A DNA stretch of 56,540 nt from Fusibacillus kribbianus (GTDB lineage Bacteria; Bacillota; Clostridia; Lachnospirales; Lachnospiraceae). Positions 34,690 to 43,631 of this stretch are shown one piece after another. Made by a program: the position numbers and the translations under genes. The notes under the pieces are model-generated. The model searched no databases and had not been told where the DNA came from. It saw nothing but the letters and a program-made list of their open reading frames with translations. Within the stretch, counting starts at the first letter, position 1, and each line of letters starts with the position of its first letter. The stretch is taken from assembly GCF_030053595.1 (NCBI RefSeq), contig NZ_JASGBQ010000019.1, forward strand, positions 1-56,540, read 5' to 3'.

Positions 34690-36840
34690 TTATTCCGGAC
34701 TCTCCCTCGGGATAAAGATCCGCCCCTCTGTGGATGCCGCCTTATCCTTTGCCAGCTGCTTTGCAGTCTCCTCCGCCTCTTTGCAGAATACCTCCTGAGA
34801 GTCCACCAGTACCTTTCCCCGTTTGTCCGGTTTTTCATAGGTACCGTCGGGCAGCAGCATATGGGCCCGGACATTGTCAGCCAGCTCTGCAAGCAGGATG
34901 TGAAGAGCTTTTTCCTTATTTTCCTCCACCTCCACCGGGAACAGAAGCTCCACCCGGCGGTCCAGATTTCTCGGCATCCAGTCGGCGCTTCCCATATAGA
35001 TCTCATAATTGCCGCCGTTTTCAAAATAGAAAATGCGGCTGTGTTCCAGGAAGGTCCCCACGATGGAGCGGACGGAAATATTCTCGCTGACACCGGGGAT
35101 CCCGGTTTTCAGACAGCAGATACCCCGGACGATCAGATCGATCTTTACCCCTGCCGCGGAAGCTTTATACAGGGTCTGGATGATCACCGGATCACAGAGG
35201 GAATTCATTTTCGCAATGATCCTTCCCTCATGTCCCCTGGATACCCATTTGATCTCCCGCTCAATGAGGGACACAAACCGGTTTTTGAGCCACAGGGGTG
35301 CCAGGGAAAGCTTATTCCAGGAAAGGGGCTCCGAATAGCCCGACAGCATATTGAACACGGCGCTGGCATCCTCACCGATGGCCCTGTCGCAGGTCATGAT
35401 TCCGGTATCCGTGTACAGCTTTGCCGTGGAATCGTTGTAATTTCCGGTGGCCATATGGACATAACGGCGGATGCCGTCCTCCTCTCTGCGGACCACAAGA
35501 CAGATCTTGCAGTGAGTCTTAAGGCCCAGAAGGCCGTAGATCACGTGACAGCCGGCCTGCTCCAGCTTCTTGGCCCAGAGGATATTGTTCTCCTCGTCAA
35601 AGCGGGCCTTCAGCTCCACGAGGACCGTTACCTGCTTTCCATTCTCCGCCGCTCTCGCCAGAGCCGCCACAATGGGGGAATGGCCGCTGACACGGTACAG
35701 AGTCTGCTTGATGGCCAGGACCTGAGGATCCGATGCCGCCTGCTTTACGAAATCCACCACCGGATCAAAGGATTCATAGGGATGATGAAGGAAAATATTT
35801 CCCTTCCGGATGTTGGTGAAAATGTCATCGTCGTTGGCAAATTCCGGAACCGGCTTCGGCACCCACTTTTTCTGTTTTAAATGATCAAAGCCCTCCATGC
35901 CGTAAAGCTTCATTAAGAAGGTAAGATCCAGCGGTCCGTTGATATAGAAGATCACGTCATCCTTGATGGAAAGCTCTTTTTTCAGGATCTTCAAAAGGCG
36001 CTTGTCGACGGTGTCCTCCACCTCCAGACGGATCACCTCGCCCCACTGGCGGCGCTTTAACTGCTTTTCGATCTCCTTTAACAGATCCTCCGCCTCCTCC
36101 TCATCAATGGGAAGATCTGCATTCCGCATGATCCGATAGGGATGGGCACAGACAATATCGTAATTGAGGAAGAGACGGCTCATATTCCGCTCGATGATCT
36201 CCTCCAGAAGTATAACGCTCCTTGTTCCGTCCTCTGCGGCGGGAAGCTCCACGATCCTCGGAAGCACAGAGGGCACCTGAACCGTAGCAAATTCCAGCTC
36301 TCCTTTTCCCTCTCCGCCCTTTTTCTTCTTGAGAAGAGCCGCAATATTCAGAGTCTTATTGCGGATCAGTGGAAACGGCCGGGAAGAATCCACCGCCATG
36401 GGAGTCACCACCGGATAGATGTCCTGTTCAAAATATTCGTCCACAAAGGCGGCCTGCTCCTTCGTCAGAAGCTCGTGATGGGGCACGAAAACGATCCCCT
36501 CTTTTTTGAGCAGGGGAAACAGAGAACGGTTCCAGGTAGAATATTGGGCATCCACCAGACTGTGCATCCCCTCACCGATCTTCTTTAACTGCTCCTCCGG
36601 CGTCATACCGGCAATATCCTTCTTTGTATAATCGGCATAGACCATGTCCTTCAAGGAGGCGACACGGACCATGACAAACTCATCCAGATTGGAGGCTGTG
36701 ATGGACAGAAATTTCAGCCGTTCAAAGAGAAGGTTGCTCTTGTCACGGGCTTCCCCCAAAACGCGATTGTTGAACTGGAGCCAGGAGAGCTCCCGGTTCT
36801 GAAAATATTCATATTTCTGAAATTCTTTTCCTTCCGCCAT
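34690..36840 (-). CDS. ppk1: Polyphosphate kinase 1
   Basis: A 716-residue PPK1, which polymerises phosphate from ATP into polyphosphate. N-terminal FQNRELSWLQFNNRVL is the family opening. The autophosphorylated histidine is in GLKTHCKICLVVRRE and the second conserved histidine region follows in ARIFYFENG-type text, here SRIFYFENGGNYEIYMGSADWMPRNLDRR, cited in part as YMGSADWMPRNLDRR. IKQTLYRVSGHSPIV and VELKARFDEENN complete the active site. A slightly earlier ATG at 36846 overlaps the upstream gene's stop, but AGGGAG suits the ATG at 36840. It directly follows the ppx gene, pairing synthesis with degradation. Confidence 0.96.
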   Translation of the reverse strand: MAEGKEFQKYEYFQNRELSWLQFNNRVLGEARDKSNLLFERLKFLSITASNLDEFVMVRVASLKDMVYADYTKKDIAGMTPEEQLKKIGEGMHSLVDAQYSTWNRSLFPLLKKEGIVFVPHHELLTKEQAAFVDEYFEQDIYPVVTPMAVDSSRPFPLIRNKTLNIAALLKKKKGGEGKGELEFATVQVPSVLPRIVELPAAEDGTRSVILLEEIIERNMSRLFLNYDIVCAHPYRIMRNADLPIDEEEAEDLLKEIEKQLKRRQWGEVIRLEVEDTVDKRLLKILKKELSIKDDVIFYINGPLDLTFLMKLYGMEGFDHLKQKKWVPKPVPEFANDDDIFTNIRKGNIFLHHPYESFDPVVDFVKQAASDPQVLAIKQTLYRVSGHSPIVAALARAAENGKQVTVLVELKARFDEENNILWAKKLEQAGCHVIYGLLGLKTHCKICLVVRREEDGIRRYVHMATGNYNDSTAKLYTDTGIMTCDRAIGEDASAVFNMLSGYSEPLSWNKLSLAPLWLKNRFVSLIEREIKWVSRGHEGRIIAKMNSLCDPVIIQTLYKASAAGVKIDLIVRGICCLKTGIPGVSENISVRSIVGTFLEHSRIFYFENGGNYEIYMGSADWMPRNLDRRVELLFPVEVEENKEKALHILLAELADNVRAHMLLPDGTYEKPDKRGKVLVDSQEVFCKEAEETAKQLAKDKAASTEGRIFIPRESPE

Positions 36841-36842
36841 CG

Positions 36843-38369
36843 TCATACTCCCTTCTTTTTCTTGAGCACCGGCCGGATGCCGTAAACCTCTTCAAAGAAA
36901 TCTGCTTTCTCTGAGAACATGCTCTCTTCCAGCATAATATTCTCCGCAGAGGCCGTGGTAATAAACATCTGCTGATCCTTGACTGACACCCTCACATCCT
37001 TAAACTTCTGTTTATGACTTCTGTCCATGGCATTTCCGACCTTTAAAATGGCGGTCAGCTTGGCAATGATGATCCGCATGTCCTTGTCCAGGGTCACAGA
37101 ATCTGCAGAATAATCAAATTCCATGGTATTGTATTTCACCACATTGGCAATGATCTCCCGCTCCCTGTGGGAAACACCGATGATCTCGGTGGACATGATG
37201 ATATTGTAGGCGCTCTCTCCCGGCGTCCGCATGCTGATGTATTTTCCGCAGTCGTGGAGAATGGCGCTGATCTGCAGAAGCAGCCGCTCCCGTTTTCCCA
37301 GGCCATGGTATTTCTTCATTCCGTCAAAAATATTCAGCACATTCTTCTCAAGGATAGCAGAATGTTCCTTGTCCCCCATATATCTCTTGGCGATGTTTCT
37401 GGCTGCCACCAGAATATCCCTGGAAAAATCGTGGGCAAAGTGGATCAGCTTTTTCTGTTCCGCAAACTCGGCCACGATCCCGTCTCCCAGGCGCACTCCC
37501 GGAAGCCACAAAAGCTCCGCTTCTGTCACCTCAATGAGCCGCTTGTAAACCATGGCACCGGGCACCACAAGAGAGACAAATTCCGACGGGATATCATATT
37601 TCTCCGAGATCTGCTCCTCATTCATTTCCCGCAGATCCTTATAAAAATCCAGAAATTCCTGGGTAGTGATCCTCTGCTTGTCCGTATGGGCGCCCTTTCC
37701 CAGATACATGGCACAGACACCGGTGGCAATGATGTTCTTAACATTTCTGTCCTTTAAAAACAGCTTCCGGAAGGTCTCAATATCATTGTCGATCAGCTCC
37801 TGGGCCAGCTGCTTTCTGTCTGCCTCCGTGCCTCCCATCCGTGAGAGGATCTGATAGATCCGGAGGGCCCCCAGCTTCAGGTTCTGCGTCGTTACCAGGG
37901 CGTCCTTGTCAAACAGGGAGATCTGCATGCTTCCGGAGCCAACCTCGGCAATGGCCGTGCCCTTCTGGATAATGTTATTGAATTCGTTTTCCTTGGCTGC
38001 AATGGCCTTGTAGCATAAAAACCGCTGCTCCGAATTGCTGAGAACATCGATTTCAATGCCGGTCCGGACCTTGATCTGATCCAGGACCACCTCCCGGTTT
38101 TCCGCCTCCCGGATGGCACTGGTGCCGCAGGCCCGGTAATCATCCACCTGATATTCGGCCATGACCGCCTTGAAGCGGTGAAGAAGCTTGCACATTTCAT
38201 CCACTCTGTCGTAGCTTATGATGCCCCTGTCGTAGGTATCCTTTCCCAGGCCGATGACCTTTCTCAGCCTGTCAAGCTGTATGATTCCCTTCTTGGGAGA
38301 AATCTCGTAAATGGTCAGCTCCAGCTCATACGAGCCCACGTCGATCGCCGCAAATGTCGTTACTGCCAT
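36843..38369 (-). CDS. Exopolyphosphatase / pppGpp phosphatase family with HD domain
   Basis: A 508-residue Ppx/GppA protein. The N-terminal actin-like ATPase fold has FAAIDVGSYELELTIYEI (phosphate-1 loop) and AIAEVGSGSMQISLFD (phosphate-2 loop), with ACGTSAIREAEN between. The C-terminal part is HD-like, with LLLQISAILHDCGKYISM. Family members release phosphate from polyphosphate ends or from pppGpp. The phosphate-1 loop reads GSYELEL where GSNSxRL is usual. A GTG at 38378 is in frame but abuts AGGAGG; the ATG at 38369 is correctly spaced. It is followed by ppk after two bases. Confidence 0.9.
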   Translation of the reverse strand: MAVTTFAAIDVGSYELELTIYEISPKKGIIQLDRLRKVIGLGKDTYDRGIISYDRVDEMCKLLHRFKAVMAEYQVDDYRACGTSAIREAENREVVLDQIKVRTGIEIDVLSNSEQRFLCYKAIAAKENEFNNIIQKGTAIAEVGSGSMQISLFDKDALVTTQNLKLGALRIYQILSRMGGTEADRKQLAQELIDNDIETFRKLFLKDRNVKNIIATGVCAMYLGKGAHTDKQRITTQEFLDFYKDLREMNEEQISEKYDIPSEFVSLVVPGAMVYKRLIEVTEAELLWLPGVRLGDGIVAEFAEQKKLIHFAHDFSRDILVAARNIAKRYMGDKEHSAILEKNVLNIFDGMKKYHGLGKRERLLLQISAILHDCGKYISMRTPGESAYNIIMSTEIIGVSHREREIIANVVKYNTMEFDYSADSVTLDKDMRIIIAKLTAILKVGNAMDRSHKQKFKDVRVSVKDQQMFITTASAENIMLEESMFSEKADFFEEVYGIRPVLKKKKGV

Positions 38370-38391
38370 TTTCTCCACCTCCTGCCCCTGT

Positions 38392-39663
38392 TTATGGTTT
38401 CTTTCCTTTCAGATACGTGATAAACTGGACTGCCGTCCTGCCGGAAATTCCGCCGTGGGAAAGCTCCCACTTATTGGCCTCCAGAAGAAGTTCTTCTTCC
38501 GGCATATCGATACCGGCCCTCTTCGCCAGGGTGGTAACGATCAGCTTAAACTCCTTTGGCTCCGGCCTTCCGAAATAAATGGTGACGCCGAACCGGGCGG
38601 AAAGAGAAAGCTTTTCCTGCACCGTATCGGAGGTGTGCATATCCACCCGCGTCTCCTCCTTGTCGGAAAAGTTTTCCCGAATCAGATGGCGCCTGTTGGA
38701 GGTGGCATAAATGAGCACATTTCCCGGCTTCACCTCCAGGCCGCCCTCAATGACCGCCTTCAGGTACTTGTATTCGACCTCAAATTCCTCAAAGGACAGA
38801 TCGTCCATATAAATAATGAATTTGTAATTTCTGCTCTTGATCTGGCTGATGACCTCGGAAAGATCCTTGAACTGATGCTTGTAGATCTCGATCATCCGAA
38901 GGCCCCTGTCATAGTATTTGTGAAGGATTGCTTTGATGCTGGAGGATTTTCCCGTCCCGGCGTCTCCGAATAACAGACAGTTGTTGGCCTCCCTTCCCTC
39001 CACAAAGGCTTCCGTATTCTCGATCAGCTTCTGCTTCTGCAGCTCATAGCCGATCAGATCATCCAGATAGACATGCTCAATGTTCTTGATGGGAACGATG
39101 ACGGTCTGTTCGTCTTTCCGCTCTACCCGAAATGCCTTGTGAAGACCAAATTTCCCCACACCGAAGCGGCGGTAAAAATCCGTGATGATGGAAAGCCACT
39201 GGTCTGTCGTCTCTGCCTCTGCCAGCTCTTCGGCAAGACTCTGGATGTTGTCGCGGATCCTCCTGTTGAAGATCTTGCTGTGGGTACCGGTGCTCTCATA
39301 ATGCGTAAGAAGACGGAAAACCGAGCACCCCGCAGCCTTATCCAGCTCATCCAGATCATAATCAAACCATTCCTTGAAGATGACAAAGTCGTGGAGCGCC
39401 AGCTCGTTGATGGTTCCCTTCACCTGTCCCCGGATCTCGCAGGCAGTGCTGAAGGCATTTTCATTGGTCGCCAGCACATAAGCCAGCAAACTGTGCCAGA
39501 GATTCCCCCTGAAGCCATGGGCAGCGGAAAATTCCACCAGGGCTCCGGCGGTTTCATAGGGATCCGGACGATTCTCTTCCGTACCCTCCATGAGAGCGGT
39601 CATATGCTCCAGAATATCCTTATGTGCCGCTTCTCTGTATAAGATCAGTTCATTTATTTTCAT
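38392..39663 (-). CDS. DUF815 family AAA+ ATPase
   Basis: A 423-residue protein of the DUF815 family of ATP-binding proteins. About 190 residues of helical N-terminal region precede the AAA+ core: Walker A GDAGTGKSSSIKAIL, Walker B IIYMDDLSFEE, a sensor-like YATSNRRHLIRE, and an arginine-containing LSARFGVTIYFGRP. The family is widespread in bacteria with no assigned function. The ATG at 39663 overlaps the 3' end of pheA by 14 bases; a GTG two codons upstream is an alternative. Position between pheA and ppx gives no clear hint. Confidence 0.88.
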   Translation of the reverse strand: MKINELILYREAAHKDILEHMTALMEGTEENRPDPYETAGALVEFSAAHGFRGNLWHSLLAYVLATNENAFSTACEIRGQVKGTINELALHDFVIFKEWFDYDLDELDKAAGCSVFRLLTHYESTGTHSKIFNRRIRDNIQSLAEELAEAETTDQWLSIITDFYRRFGVGKFGLHKAFRVERKDEQTVIVPIKNIEHVYLDDLIGYELQKQKLIENTEAFVEGREANNCLLFGDAGTGKSSSIKAILHKYYDRGLRMIEIYKHQFKDLSEVISQIKSRNYKFIIYMDDLSFEEFEVEYKYLKAVIEGGLEVKPGNVLIYATSNRRHLIRENFSDKEETRVDMHTSDTVQEKLSLSARFGVTIYFGRPEPKEFKLIVTTLAKRAGIDMPEEELLLEANKWELSHGGISGRTAVQFITYLKGKKP

Positions 39664-40813
39664 AAACACTTTTTCCCTTGTCTGTATAATAATTGCCTAA
39701 GATCCGGAAGTAATTGGCTTCCTCCAGGATGCCCCGAAGGGCGTTTTTGACCCCCGCATCTCCCAGATTTCCCTCAAAATCCACAAAGAACCGGAATTCC
39801 CAGGGCCGTCCTGTGATCGGTCTCGATTCCAGCTTTAACATATTGAGGCCGTTGTAGGTCAGATGGGACAGCATATTGTAGAGGGCCGCATTTTCGTGCT
39901 TCGTCTCGAAGCAGACGCTGATCTTGTTAGCAGTGGCCTCATAAAGCTTTCTGCTGGCAACGATTATAAAACGGGTGGTATTTCCCCGATTGTTCATCAC
40001 ATTCCGGTCCAGGATCTTAAGTCCGTAAAGCTCTCCTGCCATTTCACTGGCGATGGCGGCGTGGGCCTTATTGCCCTCCTCCTTCACCCGCTTGGCTGAA
40101 AGCGCCGTGTTGCTGGTGCTGTAGGTGTTCCATTCCCTGTGCTCCTCCAGATAGGTGCTGCACTGCATCAGCCCCTGGGGATGGGAATAAACCATCTCAA
40201 TATCGGAAATCTCCGCGTCCGGCAGACCAAGAAGCACATGGTCCACCTTCACATAGGTCTCTCCCACAATATAATTATCAAATTTCACCAGAAGATCATA
40301 GACATTGGCGACGCTGCCCGCCGAGGAATTCTCGATGGGAAGGACTGCAAAATCCGCCGTACCGGCGCAGATGGCCTTCATGGCATCATCCCAGGTCTTG
40401 ACGTTGAACAGTTTTGCCTTTTCTCCGAAAAACTGAAGGGCCGCCGCATGGCTGTAAGCGCCCTCCACCCCCTGGTAGACCACCTTCGCCCTGGATTTCT
40501 GCAGATTGGGCACCATCTCAAAGGGAAGTCCGGTGATCACTCCCTTGTCCGCCAGAAGTTGATACTGAAGCTTGCGGCTGATGGACATGATCTGGGTAAA
40601 GAGCTCATTGATCCCGTAACGGTTAAAATCCGAGGAGGCCATATTTCTCACCTGCTCCAGCTTTTCCCCTTCCCGCTTCCGGTCCAGGACCTGCATGCCG
40701 CTTTTGATCTTGTACTCGGCCACGTCCCGGCACAAAGCCAGCCGCTTTTCAAAACTTTCCACCAGACTTTTGTCTATTTCATCGATCTCTTTTCTGATTT
40801 CCCCTAAATCCAT
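39650..40813 (-). CDS. pheA: Bifunctional chorismate mutase / prephenate dehydratase (P-protein)
   Basis: A 387-residue protein making phenylpyruvate from chorismate. Residues 1-90 are an AroQ-type chorismate mutase (MDLGEIRKEIDEIDKSLVESF, cut here to IRKEIDEIDKSLVESF; ALCRDVAEYK; DRKRE). Residues about 110-290 are prephenate dehydratase: YQGVEGAYSHAAA, AVLPIENSSAGSV, and NTTRFIIV with the catalytic threonine. The ACT regulatory domain at the end has ENAALYNMLSHL and LESRPITGRPWEFRFF, the phenylalanine-binding ESRP motif, so feedback inhibition by phenylalanine is expected. It is 15 bases from the folB-folK gene; aromatic and folate pathways share chorismate. Confidence 0.95.
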   Translation of the reverse strand: MDLGEIRKEIDEIDKSLVESFEKRLALCRDVAEYKIKSGMQVLDRKREGEKLEQVRNMASSDFNRYGINELFTQIMSISRKLQYQLLADKGVITGLPFEMVPNLQKSRAKVVYQGVEGAYSHAAALQFFGEKAKLFNVKTWDDAMKAICAGTADFAVLPIENSSAGSVANVYDLLVKFDNYIVGETYVKVDHVLLGLPDAEISDIEMVYSHPQGLMQCSTYLEEHREWNTYSTSNTALSAKRVKEEGNKAHAAIASEMAGELYGLKILDRNVMNNRGNTTRFIIVASRKLYEATANKISVCFETKHENAALYNMLSHLTYNGLNMLKLESRPITGRPWEFRFFVDFEGNLGDAGVKNALRGILEEANYFRILGNYYTDKGKSVYENK

Positions 40814-40828
40814 TCCTTTTTCCGTCCT

Positions 40829-41647
40829 TTATTTATTTTCAAGCTCCTCAAGCAGCGTCTTTATCCGCTTCTTAAGGACAGGATGCACCTTCCAGGGAGC
40901 GATCTGCGCCAGCGGTTCCAGCACAAAGGTCCGCTTCTCGATCTCGGGATGCGGCACCACCAGCTCCGGAGACTCCAGTATTTCGTCGTCGTAGAACAGA
41001 AGATCCAGATCCAGTGTTCTGGGACCCCAGTGGATCAGCCGTTCCCGTTTCTCCTGCTGCTCCGCCTTATGCAGTACCTCCAGAAGTTCATGAGGGGTCA
41101 GAAGCGTCTCCAGTTCCAGACAGCCGTTCAGAAAATCGTCCTGATCCACGCCGCCGTAGGGCTCTGTGACGATCATATCGGAAATTCGTCCGAGACGGAT
41201 CCCCGGCTCCTCTCTCAGCACCCGGATCCCAGCCTCCACATGTGCTCTTTTATCCCCCATATTGGAGCCGAAGGCCACATAGGCCTTGTGCCACCGCCGC
41301 TCAATGCAGACGGATACAGTCTCCAGCGGAAGTCCCACAGGAGCCCAGGGTTTTTTGATCTCCAGAACGATCCCCTTCATGAGAGGATAGGTAAGCAGCA
41401 GATGCTCTGCCAGATCCTCGGCTGCTGCCTCGATCAGCTTTCTTGTATGTGTCTTCATATAGGAGGTGATTTCCTGCGCCACCATCCCATAGTGGATAGA
41501 CTGGTCCAGTTCATCACTTTTTCCCGCTGCCCGGGTATCCACAAGAAGTTCCGCGCTCACCAGAAACTTCTGTCCCAGCCTTGTCTCCTCCGGAAATACC
41601 CCATGGTTGGCGAAAACCTCCAGATTCTGAATCCTTATCCTGTCCAT
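40829..41647 (-). CDS. folKB: Bifunctional dihydroneopterin aldolase / HPPK
   Basis: A 272-residue fusion of two consecutive folate enzymes. Residues 1-115 are dihydroneopterin aldolase (FolB: IRIQNLEVFANHGVFPEE, GKSDELDQSIHYG, KLIEAAAEDLAEHLL). Residues 120-272 are 6-hydroxymethyl-dihydropterin pyrophosphokinase (FolK: AYVAFGSNMGDKRAHVE, PYGGVDQDDFLNGCLELET, HWGPRTLDLDLLFYDD, VPHPEIEKRTFVLEPLAQIAP). All characteristic blocks are intact. AGGAAGGAACAG lies before the ATG. It comes 18 bases after folP, matching the order of many clostridial folate clusters. Confidence 0.96.
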   Translation of the reverse strand: MDRIRIQNLEVFANHGVFPEETRLGQKFLVSAELLVDTRAAGKSDELDQSIHYGMVAQEITSYMKTHTRKLIEAAAEDLAEHLLLTYPLMKGIVLEIKKPWAPVGLPLETVSVCIERRWHKAYVAFGSNMGDKRAHVEAGIRVLREEPGIRLGRISDMIVTEPYGGVDQDDFLNGCLELETLLTPHELLEVLHKAEQQEKRERLIHWGPRTLDLDLLFYDDEILESPELVVPHPEIEKRTFVLEPLAQIAPWKVHPVLKKRIKTLLEELENK

Positions 41648-41665
41648 AATCTGTTCCTTCCTGTT

Positions 41666-42478
41666 TTACTCTGCCCGAAGAATGGCCTCGGTCATCCTGA
41701 TGACCCGCACATTCTCCTTCACATCATGGACACGCACAAAGGCACAGCCCTTCATAACTCCCATGACGGTCGTTGCCAGTGTCCCCTCCACCCGATCCGT
41801 GGCCGGAAGGTCCAGCGTCAGACCGATCATGGATTTTCTGGAGGTGCCCAAAAGGACAGGATATCCCAGCTCGTTCAGAATCTCCAGATGATTCATCAGG
41901 ATCAGATTATGTTCATAGGTTTTTCCAAATCCAATACCCGGATCCAGGATGATCTGACCATCAGTCACTCCCGCTCTCTTTGCAATGGCAACGGATTCCT
42001 TCAGATCCTCCTTTACCTCCTCCAGATAATTGTTGTAGGAGGGCTCCTTTCTGTTGTGCATCAGACAGCAGGGCACCTGATACTTTGCGATCACATCAGC
42101 AATTTTTTCATCGTATTTGCAGCCCCAGATATCATTGACCAGATGGACTCCGGCCTTCACCGCTGCCTCAGCCACACCGCTTTTGTAGGTATCAATGGAA
42201 AGAGGCACGTCAAACCGTTCCCTTACGGCTTCGATCACAGGCATGACGCGGGCGATCTCCTCCTCGTCGGGAAGGATGGAGCCATAGCCGGGTCTTGTGG
42301 ATTCTCCTCCGATATCAATGATATCGGCACCGTCCCTCACCATCTCCTCCGTATGCTTAAGGGCTGCATCAAGATTATTCCATTTTCCGCCGTCTGAAAA
42401 GGAATCCGGCGTCACATTGAGAATTCCCATGACATAGGTATGGGCTCCCATCTCAAATTCTCTGTTTCCAATTTTCAT
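41666..42478 (-). CDS. folP: Dihydropteroate synthase
   Basis: A 270-residue TIM-barrel enzyme joining pterin pyrophosphate with p-aminobenzoate, the target of sulfonamides. Signature blocks: MGILNVTPDSFSDGG, ADIIDIGGESTRPG, LSIDTYKSGVAEAA, LVNDIWG, ILDPGIGFGKTYEHN, GTSRKSMIG and VRVHDVKEN. Length and motifs are standard and no insertion in the sulfonamide loop (ESTRPG) region is evident. Starts four bases after the HD gene's stop. Confidence 0.96.
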   Translation of the reverse strand: MKIGNREFEMGAHTYVMGILNVTPDSFSDGGKWNNLDAALKHTEEMVRDGADIIDIGGESTRPGYGSILPDEEEIARVMPVIEAVRERFDVPLSIDTYKSGVAEAAVKAGVHLVNDIWGCKYDEKIADVIAKYQVPCCLMHNRKEPSYNNYLEEVKEDLKESVAIAKRAGVTDGQIILDPGIGFGKTYEHNLILMNHLEILNELGYPVLLGTSRKSMIGLTLDLPATDRVEGTLATTVMGVMKGCAFVRVHDVKENVRVIRMTEAILRAE

Positions 42479-42482
42479 ATTC

Positions 42483-42965
42483 TTACCTCTTCACATGATA
42501 ATTTTTCTGTTCCATGGGCCAGTTGCAGGTGTCCTGGGCCCGGCAGGCAAAGCAGGCCCTTGACTTTTTATCCGCCACGCAGATCAGCTTTCCGAGGGCA
42601 GATTCTCCTCCCGCCTCACCGGAGCGGTGATTTAATATGGCATCCAGGATCTCCTGCCTCTCTTCCCCGTCAAAGCCGCAGTCGATGAGTATCTGCTCCG
42701 CCAGAAGGGCTCCCGCCCGGTCATGGGGGACCCCTGTCTCATACTGAGCAGCCCTGCCGATATCGTGGAGCAGCGCCGCCGCATAGATCCTGTTCTTTTT
42801 CACCGGAATCTCTTCTTCCAATGCAGTAATATAAGCCACCCGCGCCACACTCAGAAGATGATCGATGTCATGGCGGCAATAGATCCGGTCGGCCTCCAGC
42901 CGGGAAAGCTTCTTCAGCTCCCCAATAAAAATTTCGTGCTTGATAATCCGGTCCACTCGTTCCAT
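42483..42965 (-). CDS. HD domain phosphohydrolase within the folate operon
   Basis: A 160-residue HD-domain protein. Metal ligands are seen as H at about 32 (RHDIDHLLSVAR), the HD pair in AAALLHDIGRAAQYE, and a further histidine in PHDRAGALLA; ILNHRSG follows. A cysteine group near the end (CFACRAQDTCNW, C-x2-C-x5-C) may bind metal. HD proteins hydrolyse nucleotide phosphates. Between folE and folP it is a candidate for the dephosphorylation of dihydroneopterin triphosphate, a step with no other enzyme in this window; that is inference from position. AAAGGAG precedes the ATG. A structured RNA element lies just upstream. Confidence 0.85.
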   Translation of the reverse strand: MERVDRIIKHEIFIGELKKLSRLEADRIYCRHDIDHLLSVARVAYITALEEEIPVKKNRIYAAALLHDIGRAAQYETGVPHDRAGALLAEQILIDCGFDGEERQEILDAILNHRSGEAGGESALGKLICVADKKSRACFACRAQDTCNWPMEQKNYHVKR

Positions 42966-42990
42966 GGCCGTTTCTCCTTTCCTTTCCGTG

Positions 42991-43045
42991 AAAAACAGCC
43001 CTCCGCCAGGCTCCGGAGCTTTCGCCCCGCCCCGGCAAAAGGGCT
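42991..43045 (-). terminator. Structured attenuator-like RNA between folE and the HD gene
   Basis: On the minus strand AGCCC pairs with GGGCT, enclosing GCCGGG/CCTGGC and GGGGC-GAAA-GCTCC (a GNRA tetraloop), followed by GTTTTTC. A second hairpin CCCCCGTAGTTCGGGG lies just before it (43055-43070). It may terminate part of the transcripts inside the folate operon, or protect mRNA ends. Confidence 0.5.
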
Positions 43046-43076
43046 TTCCTATCTCCCCGAACTACGGGGGCTTTTA

Positions 43077-43631
43077 TCAGCGAATCATGGCAAACACACG
43101 ATCACAGAGGGCAGGGTTGTCTTCAAATACGCCGCGACAGACATAGGTCATGGTCCTGGCCCCCGGCTTTTTGATTCCCCGCATGGTCATACACATATGC
43201 TCCGCCTCAATGACCACCATGGAACCCTTGGGCTTTAAATAAGTCATCAGTGCATCTGCCACCTGAGCGGTCAGTTGCTCCTGGATCTGAGGTCTTCTCG
43301 CGAAAGCCTCCACAGTCCGCGCCAGCTTGCTGAGGCCTACCACCCTTCCATCGGGTACATAAGCCACATGAGCCTTTCCGTAAAAAGGCAGCAGATGGTG
43401 CTCACACATGGAATAGAGGGCAATGTCCTTCTCCAGGACAATTTCATTCCCCGCTGCAGGAAATGTCTTGGACAGATGTACGGCAACCTCCTCATCGGTT
43501 CCCCCGTAAATCTCCTCACACATCCGTGCGATGCGGTCCGGCGTCCCGATCAGTCCCTCTCTGTTTACATCTTCGCCGATTCCCTCCAGAAGAAGGCGAA
43601 CGGCTGCTTCAACTTTTGCTTTATCAATCAT
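43077..43631 (-). CDS. folE: GTP cyclohydrolase I
   Basis: A 184-residue FolE opening the GTP ring to give dihydroneopterin triphosphate, the first folate step. Zinc ligands are visible: the Cys and His of [13 protein letters not shown] and the second Cys in [41 protein letters not shown] (cited as [13 protein letters not shown]) and [11 protein letters not shown] are typical. It starts inside the 3' end of folC (8-base overlap). No folE2 or riboswitch is seen next to it. Confidence 0.96.
   Translation of the reverse strand: MIDKAKVEAAVRLLLEGIGEDVNREGLIGTPDRIARMCEEIYGGTDEEVAVHLSKTFPAAGNEIVLEKDIALYSMCEHHLLPFYGKAHVAYVPDGRVVGLSKLARTVEAFARRPQIQEQLTAQVADALMTYLKPKGSMVVIEAEHMCMTMRGIKKPGARTMTYVCRGVFEDNPALCDRVFAMIR

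Noticed and set aside
34678-35880. Plus-strand open frame of 400 codons opposite ppk
   Set aside because: Complement of conserved PPK1 sequence; no ribosome site, no family.
40883-42397. Plus-strand open frame of 504 codons across folKB and folP
   Set aside because: It is the mirror of two well-conserved folate genes, its translation is rich in His, Leu and Gln without domains, and no ribosome site precedes it.
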